From Psychromonas antarctica (GTDB taxonomy: Bacteria; Pseudomonadota; Gammaproteobacteria; Enterobacterales; Psychromonadaceae): DNA of 37,961 bases. Shown piece after piece: positions 34,663-37,961 of this stretch. Location: positions 1 through 37,961 of the forward strand of contig NZ_JAHNZV010000022.1 in the NCBI RefSeq assembly GCF_022267535.1, in the 5' to 3' direction. The notes beneath the pieces were generated by a model. That model saw only the letters and a program-made list of their open reading frames with translations. It did no database searches and was not told the origin of the DNA. A program made the position numbers and the translations under genes. The stretch's first letter is position 1. The number at the start of each line of letters is the position of its first letter.

Positions 34663-35109
34663 CTAATCAACAATAATCGGCTGCTCAACCCCTAGCCCCA
34701 TAGAGTTGATCGCCCACCTTACTCCCGTTTGTTCTCGGCCATAAGCATGATTTAAATTAAGCTGTAAATATTTGCATTTAAAATTACTACCGCTCGCCTG
34801 CATTCTTCGCCTGCAATTTAGCTCCCCCTGCAAGTCAACGCTAGCGTTAACTTCGCCAAATAAGCTCGATGTAAAACTTGCAGAAGGCAGTGCCTCCGCA
34901 AATTTTGTCGCACTACCAGTCTGATGCAAAATATCTTGTGCTGCACCAGTTAACTTGAGATTTGACTCTCCCTGCATAACGCGCGTATCAATTATTTTCA
35001 GCCCCAAAAAACTATGGTTCATGACCAACACCCCAAGCACTAGAAGTAATGGGAGGACCAACATCGCAATAAATAGAGCCATGCCATTTTGTTTCTGTAG
35101 ACTAATCAT
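34663..35109 (-). CDS. pilX: Minor pilin assembly protein PilX
   Basis: 148 residues with a short basic N-terminus, then GMALFIAMLVLPLLLVLGVLVMNHSFLGLKI, the PilX_N-type helix that lacks the usual Glu5. The conserved block LTGAAQDILHQTG follows. It overlaps pilW by 8 bp and precedes pilY1 by 55 bp. Its role is in assembling the tip complex with PilV, PilW, PilE and PilY1. Confidence 0.88.
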   Translation of the reverse strand: MISLQKQNGMALFIAMLVLPLLLVLGVLVMNHSFLGLKIIDTRVMQGESNLKLTGAAQDILHQTGSATKFAEALPSASFTSSLFGEVNASVDLQGELNCRRRMQASGSNFKCKYLQLNLNHAYGREQTGVRWAINSMGLGVEQPIIVD

Positions 35110-36112
35110 CGACTAATACCACGCTGTTTTGGAAAGTAATCACATGCGAAACTAACTGCCTTTTATAACCATCACCTGGGGCGGAAAAAGATTTAGTTCC
35201 CATTTGATAAGTATCATTATTAACATAACCAGCCGTCTGTTTTAGTGCGCGTACTAGTAAATAAACTTTAATACCAATAACACGTCCACTGTCCCAATCA
35301 TTAGCAGCGACTTGCTGCGTGCCAACAAGCGCATGCATAGAACCATCTCTTTCATTAGCAATCAGTTTATCTAAAGCAAACATAAACTGCATATCTTCGA
35401 TTCCTTCAACCAGAACCTCTTCTCGAACCATTTTATTTTTTTCAAGTCGCAGGCGGCGTAACCGCGGTATATCATCTTGTTTATCTAAGTAATAAACATG
35501 ACGAATATATTGCCATACAGGTGCAACAGAGCCGGTTGTTAGAGCACTAGCATCGCCTAAATAGACGGTTATCCCTGTTGGTTTTATATCAAGATAGTAT
35601 GAATTAGCCTTAAATGGCACCGTTTCTGCGAAGCCTCTGGCTCGCATTACCGAGATAAAGCTGCTACCAGTAATAAGCGTGGTTGCACTATCGCTATCAT
35701 CAATACAACTCATTTCTAAAGAGGCCATAACAGCAGGCACAGTAGATGCCCACAGCGGTCGATATTGACCCGCGCTTGGGAATGTTCCACTTCCCGTAGC
35801 ATCGAGACAATCGAAACTAGGAGCGATTGCAGCCCCATTCAAATTCCACAACTCTTTATTTTCACCGGTTGCTTGTGCGAAGAAATATGCTTGCTTTAAT
35901 TCTCTGGTGATAATCTGTAATGCAAACGATGCGTTTTCTTGACGCTCCCCACTGCCCAATGCCTCCGTTGTTGCACGTTGGCTAGAAACAAAAACCGTTA
36001 ATACACCAGCTGTTAAAAAAAGCGTGAGCATAATAACAATCATCCACTCTATAATTGAATAACCAAACTGGCGTTTTCTAAGTGGGGGAAATGGTGCTAG
36101 AGATGGCTTCAT
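35102..36112 (-). CDS. pilW: Minor pilin PilW
   Basis: 336 residues. The leader is longer than in other pilins (MKPSLAPFPPLRKRQFG), cut before YSIIEWMIVIMLTLFLTAGVLTVFVSSQ, with Glu5 present. The block GERQENASFALQIITRELKQAYFF is typical of PilW. It overlaps pilV by 4 bp and pilX by 8 bp, so the three are translated together. Confidence 0.92.
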   Translation of the reverse strand: MKPSLAPFPPLRKRQFGYSIIEWMIVIMLTLFLTAGVLTVFVSSQRATTEALGSGERQENASFALQIITRELKQAYFFAQATGENKELWNLNGAAIAPSFDCLDATGSGTFPSAGQYRPLWASTVPAVMASLEMSCIDDSDSATTLITGSSFISVMRARGFAETVPFKANSYYLDIKPTGITVYLGDASALTTGSVAPVWQYIRHVYYLDKQDDIPRLRRLRLEKNKMVREEVLVEGIEDMQFMFALDKLIANERDGSMHALVGTQQVAANDWDSGRVIGIKVYLLVRALKQTAGYVNNDTYQMGTKSFSAPGDGYKRQLVSHVITFQNSVVLVDD

Positions 36113-36681
36113 ATCGATTTACCCACATAAGTTTTTACCATCAGCTGCCGCCGTGAAGTGTTCGCGACTCCGCACTTGGATGTTAAAGCCCCGACTGCAT
36201 CCCCAGCAGCTGCATCTTTACTTTTAATGATAGAAAACCAGCTTAAAACAATGATGTGCATATTATCACTATCTACCTCAATGCAAGCATCCGCTTCTAT
36301 CAATCCGGCATTACTACCCGTAGCACTAACAACATTGGCGCCAATGAATTTGTTTTTCCACTCATAGAGATCATTATTTTTAATGTCTTCCCCGCTACAA
36401 TTATCAAAGACGGCCTCATTATCAACACAAGTAGGAGCGGTTAGATTGGCTTCCATCAAGCTAGAAATTGCGTAATCATTTCCAGCGGCCTGCAACCACT
36501 GCCGATTTAGCTGCATACGTTCGCTAATATCCGCAGCAAGTGAATTAGCTAATGTGCGCTGCTGAATTTCAACTCTCGACTTGATCGCGGTAGATTGCAT
36601 TCCAGCCAAACCGAGTAAACCAAGTGCCAAAACAAAGCTGGTAATCATTATTTCAATTAAACTAAAGCCAGCTTTTTTCAT
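36109..36681 (-). CDS. pilV: Minor pilin PilV
   Basis: 190 residues, first gene of the leftward pil operon. The leader MKKAG is cleaved before FSLIEIMITSFVLALGLLGLAGMQ, with Glu5, and LANSLAADISERMQLNR follows, a PilV family block. GGAA precedes the ATG. In P. aeruginosa fimU precedes pilV; here the fimT-like gene is at the far end on the other strand. Confidence 0.92.
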   Translation of the reverse strand: MKKAGFSLIEIMITSFVLALGLLGLAGMQSTAIKSRVEIQQRTLANSLAADISERMQLNRQWLQAAGNDYAISSLMEANLTAPTCVDNEAVFDNCSGEDIKNNDLYEWKNKFIGANVVSATGSNAGLIEADACIEVDSDNMHIIVLSWFSIIKSKDAAAGDAVGALTSKCGVANTSRRQLMVKTYVGKSI

Positions 36682-36792
36682 ATAAATTCCATTGATAAAT
36701 AAAAAGTTTTCACCAGGACTAACAATAATTTCACTAGTTTAAAGATCTACTTAGGCGTAAGGAAAATGATCGCAAGCAAGGTGATTATTGCG

Positions 36793-36813
36793 GTAATTAG
36801 TTGTTCTAATTAC
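36793..36813. promoter_or_regulatory. 21-bp palindrome upstream of pilV
   Basis: GTAATTAG-TTGTT-CTAATTAC is a perfect 8-bp inverted repeat, 112 bp before the pilV start, a position suitable for an operator of the pil operon. The binding protein is unknown. Confidence 0.4.
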
Positions 36814-36919
36814 AAAGTCAATAACAAAGCTAACAACGGTTTTAACAAGTAAGCACAAACGCATAAATAAAAAGTAGATTTAGTATAATGCCAATCCACT
36901 TAATATTCTGGTCTATTCA

Positions 36920-36946
36920 TAGAAGTACGGCTTTAGTCGTACCTCT
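36920..36946. repeat. Hairpin GTACG/CGTAC followed by TTAAGCGCTTAA
   Basis: AGA-A-GTACG pairs with CGTAC-C-TCT around a loop of about 8 bases. It directly precedes the 12-bp palindrome TTAAGCGCTTAA at 36948-36959, which also marks the rRNA terminator repeats at 37294 and 37505. Confidence 0.5.
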
Positions 36947-37094
36947 ATTAAGCGCTTAAATCCACTTGTCCAAAAACAGACTAGTAGATTTTTCAGATTG
37001 GTACAAGTATAGCGTGCCCCATAGAATATAAATCAATAAAAGGGTAAACCGTTATAAAGAAAATAGATGAACTATGTAGAAGAGCGCTTAAACG

Positions 37095-37132
37095 AAAAAA
37101 AACCCACCCTTCTTTCGAAGAATGGGGGGGTT
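37095..37132 (-). terminator. rRNA-operon terminator 3 (variant hairpin)
   Basis: AACCC-A-CCC-TTCTT-TCG-AAGAA-GGG-G-GGGTT hairpin with a run of Ts on the minus strand (complement of 37095-37100). Its stem sequence differs entirely from the other two although its flanks are the same. Confidence 0.8.
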
Positions 37133-37306
37133 ATCGTGTTCTTTATAATAAAGAGGCCGCTCGGCGATGGTCAGGGCTCGCAGAGCTCACCCGCTCGTGA
37201 CACTTGCCTATCAGCAAACTCGCCCTACTATCACAGGTTTTGCATGCCACTGCGTGGCTACTCTTTATTTCCCATGTTCGAGTAGTCATCGCGTTAAGCG
37301 CTTAAA

Positions 37307-37341
37307 CGAAAAAATCCCTGCTGACATAGTCAACAGGGATT
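37307..37341 (-). terminator. rRNA-operon terminator 2
   Basis: AATCCCTG-C-TGAC-ATA-GTCA-A-CAGGGATT hairpin, followed on the minus strand by TTTTTTCG. Same stem as the terminator nearest 5S. Confidence 0.85.
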
Positions 37342-37517
37342 TTCCGTATTCTTTATAATAAAGAGGGCCGATTGGCGATGGTCAGGGTTCGCAGAGCTCG
37401 TCCGCTCGTGACTCTTGCCTAGCGGCAAACTCGCCCTACTATCACATGATCTGAATGCCACTGCGTGGCTGCTCTTTATTTCCCATGCTCGAGTAGTCAT
37501 CGCGTTAAGCGCTTAAA

Positions 37518-37552
37518 CGAAAAAATCCCTGCTGACTTAGTCAACAGGGATT
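37518..37552 (-). terminator. rRNA-operon terminator 1, next to 5S
   Basis: AATCCCTG-C-TGAC-TTA-GTCA-A-CAGGGATT hairpin 14 bp past the 5S 3' end, followed on the minus strand by a run of six Ts. Confidence 0.88.
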
Positions 37553-37566
37553 ATTCGTTTATTAGG

Positions 37567-37684
37567 TGTCTAGCAATGACCTACTCTCACATGGGGAGAC
37601 CCCACACTACCATCGGCGCAGCTGCGTTTCACTTCTGAGTTCGGAATGGATTCAGGTGGGACCACAGCGCTATGTTTACTAGAC
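37567..37684 (-). rRNA. rrf: 5S ribosomal RNA
   Basis: On the minus strand the sequence shows the universal blocks GTGGTCCCACCTGA, CCGAACTCAGAAGTGAAAC and CGATGGTAGTGTGGGG, and the terminal pairing GTCTAGTAAA with TTGCTAGAC. About 118 nt from the paired ends, against 120 in E. coli; exact ends may differ by one or two bases. Confidence 0.95.
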
Positions 37685-37891
37685 GAAAAAGTTAATTAGA
37701 AAAGCTGTTTTGTTGTTCTTGTTTTATCAGGCAATAATAATTTTTTGTAAAATATGGGTCGCAAGCATATTTTTGTTTGTCTTGGTTACGTGTAGCGCTA
37801 CTTAGGTGCCTCTCACAAATAAAAAAAAACGTTTATTTGTTGCCGGACACCTAAATGTCGTTGCTACGCAACACCATTTAGGTGTTGTATG
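37685..37891 (-). other. 23S-5S spacer with processing stems
   Basis: About 207 bp with no tRNA. CACCTAAATG (37848-37857) pairs with CATTTAGGTG (37875-37884), and inside it GTTGC pairs with GCAAC. A CAAATAAA/TTTATTTG stem lies at 37816-37840. Such stems beside 23S usually serve RNase III processing. Confidence 0.6.
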
Positions 37892-37961
37892 GTTAAGCCT
37901 CACGGGTAATTAGTACAAGTTAGCTCAATACATTACTGCACTTACACACCTTGCCTATCAA
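37892..37961 (-). rRNA. rrl: 23S ribosomal RNA, 3' end (partial)
   Basis: On the minus strand the sequence GTGCAGTAATGTATTGAGCT and then ACTAATTACCCGTGAGGCTT match the conserved end of 23S rRNA (E. coli: TTGAGCTAACCGGTACTAATGAACCGTGAGGCTTAACC). The gene continues past the right edge. Confidence 0.95.

Larger units (their letters stand above)
37083..37507 (-). repeat. Tandem repeats of 214 and 211 bp downstream of 5S rRNA
   Basis: Units begin at AGCGCTTAAACGAAAAA (37083, 37297, and a partial third at 37508). Each has a terminator hairpin, a CTTTATAATAAAG box, then about 150 bp of spacer that is roughly 90% identical between units, with small stems (for example GCCACTGCGTGGC). The spacer is not a recognisable tRNA or 5S. 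Confidence 0.85.
36682..37566. other. Region between pilV and the 5S gene, repeats and terminators, no gene
   Basis: 885 bp. Part 36682-37060 is AT-rich and holds a 21-bp palindrome (36793-36813), a TATAAT at 36884-36889 and a hairpin at 36920-36946. Part 37083-37556 is the tandem terminator array of the rRNA operon. Small open frames here span repeats and lack ribosome binding sites. Confidence 0.75.

Noticed and set aside
37134-37290. Possible tRNA or extra 5S in the repeated spacer after the rRNA operon
   Set aside because: No anticodon arm, CCA end or 5S signature blocks could be found on either strand.
37067-37358. Small open frames of 60-72 codons over the terminator repeats
   Set aside because: They translate hairpins and repeats, have no ribosome binding site, and lie antisense to the rRNA operon tail.

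Overview
The window looks like a chromosomal segment of a marine, AT-rich gammaproteobacterium close to Psychromonas and its relatives. The basis is protein-level resemblance to E. coli, Vibrio and Shewanella housekeeping genes, gene order (queG / nnr-tsaE-amiB-mutL-miaA; rluD-yfiH-clpB; bamD), and a 5S/23S rRNA pair at the right edge. The genus is an inference.

Region by region. (1) 1-586 is a rearranged edge: the 5' end of a probable group II intron splits a DUF938 methyltransferase gene, followed by tandem 130-bp duplications of the 3' end of miaA. (2) 587-9187 is the conserved cell-wall, tRNA and repair cluster. Genes for NAD(P)HX repair (nnr), the t6A ATPase (tsaE), a septal amidase with eight LysM modules (amiB), mismatch repair (mutL) and tRNA i6A synthesis (miaA) run leftward and overlap or nearly touch. 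queG (queuosine) runs divergently. (3) 9188-14556 holds small single genes: an ABM-fold protein, a DUF2750 protein, a pirin with a divergent YhaJ-like LysR regulator around a 19-bp palindrome, an FKBP isomerase, a LysE-type exporter and a tyrosine-type permease. (4) 14879-18546 is a minimal ethanolamine operon (permease, eutB, eutC) without microcompartment genes, with a sigma-54-like promoter and a stem-loop between permease and eutB. (5) 18900-29747 holds a NYN-domain protein, rhlE, ybiT, an unrecognised zinc-ligand protein, clpB with a clear sigma-32 promoter, yfiH, rluD, bamD and glnB. (6) 29875-36681 is a type IV pilus minor-pilin and adhesin cluster (pilV-pilW-pilX-pilY1-pilE-tapY2-like, leftward), with a fimT-like gene facing it. 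(7) 36682-37961 is the tail of an rRNA operon on the minus strand: 23S 3' end, 5S, then three terminators in series separated by repeated spacers of about 211-214 bp.

Two cobalamin-dependent functions (EutBC, QueG) lie in the window. No CRISPR array, phage, toxin-antitoxin pair or recognisable defence island was seen. The most unusual features are structural: the intron-split gene, the miaA-end triplication, the LysM-expanded AmiB, the tandem rRNA terminator units with a swapped hairpin, and one conserved-looking protein of unknown function (22880-23752).
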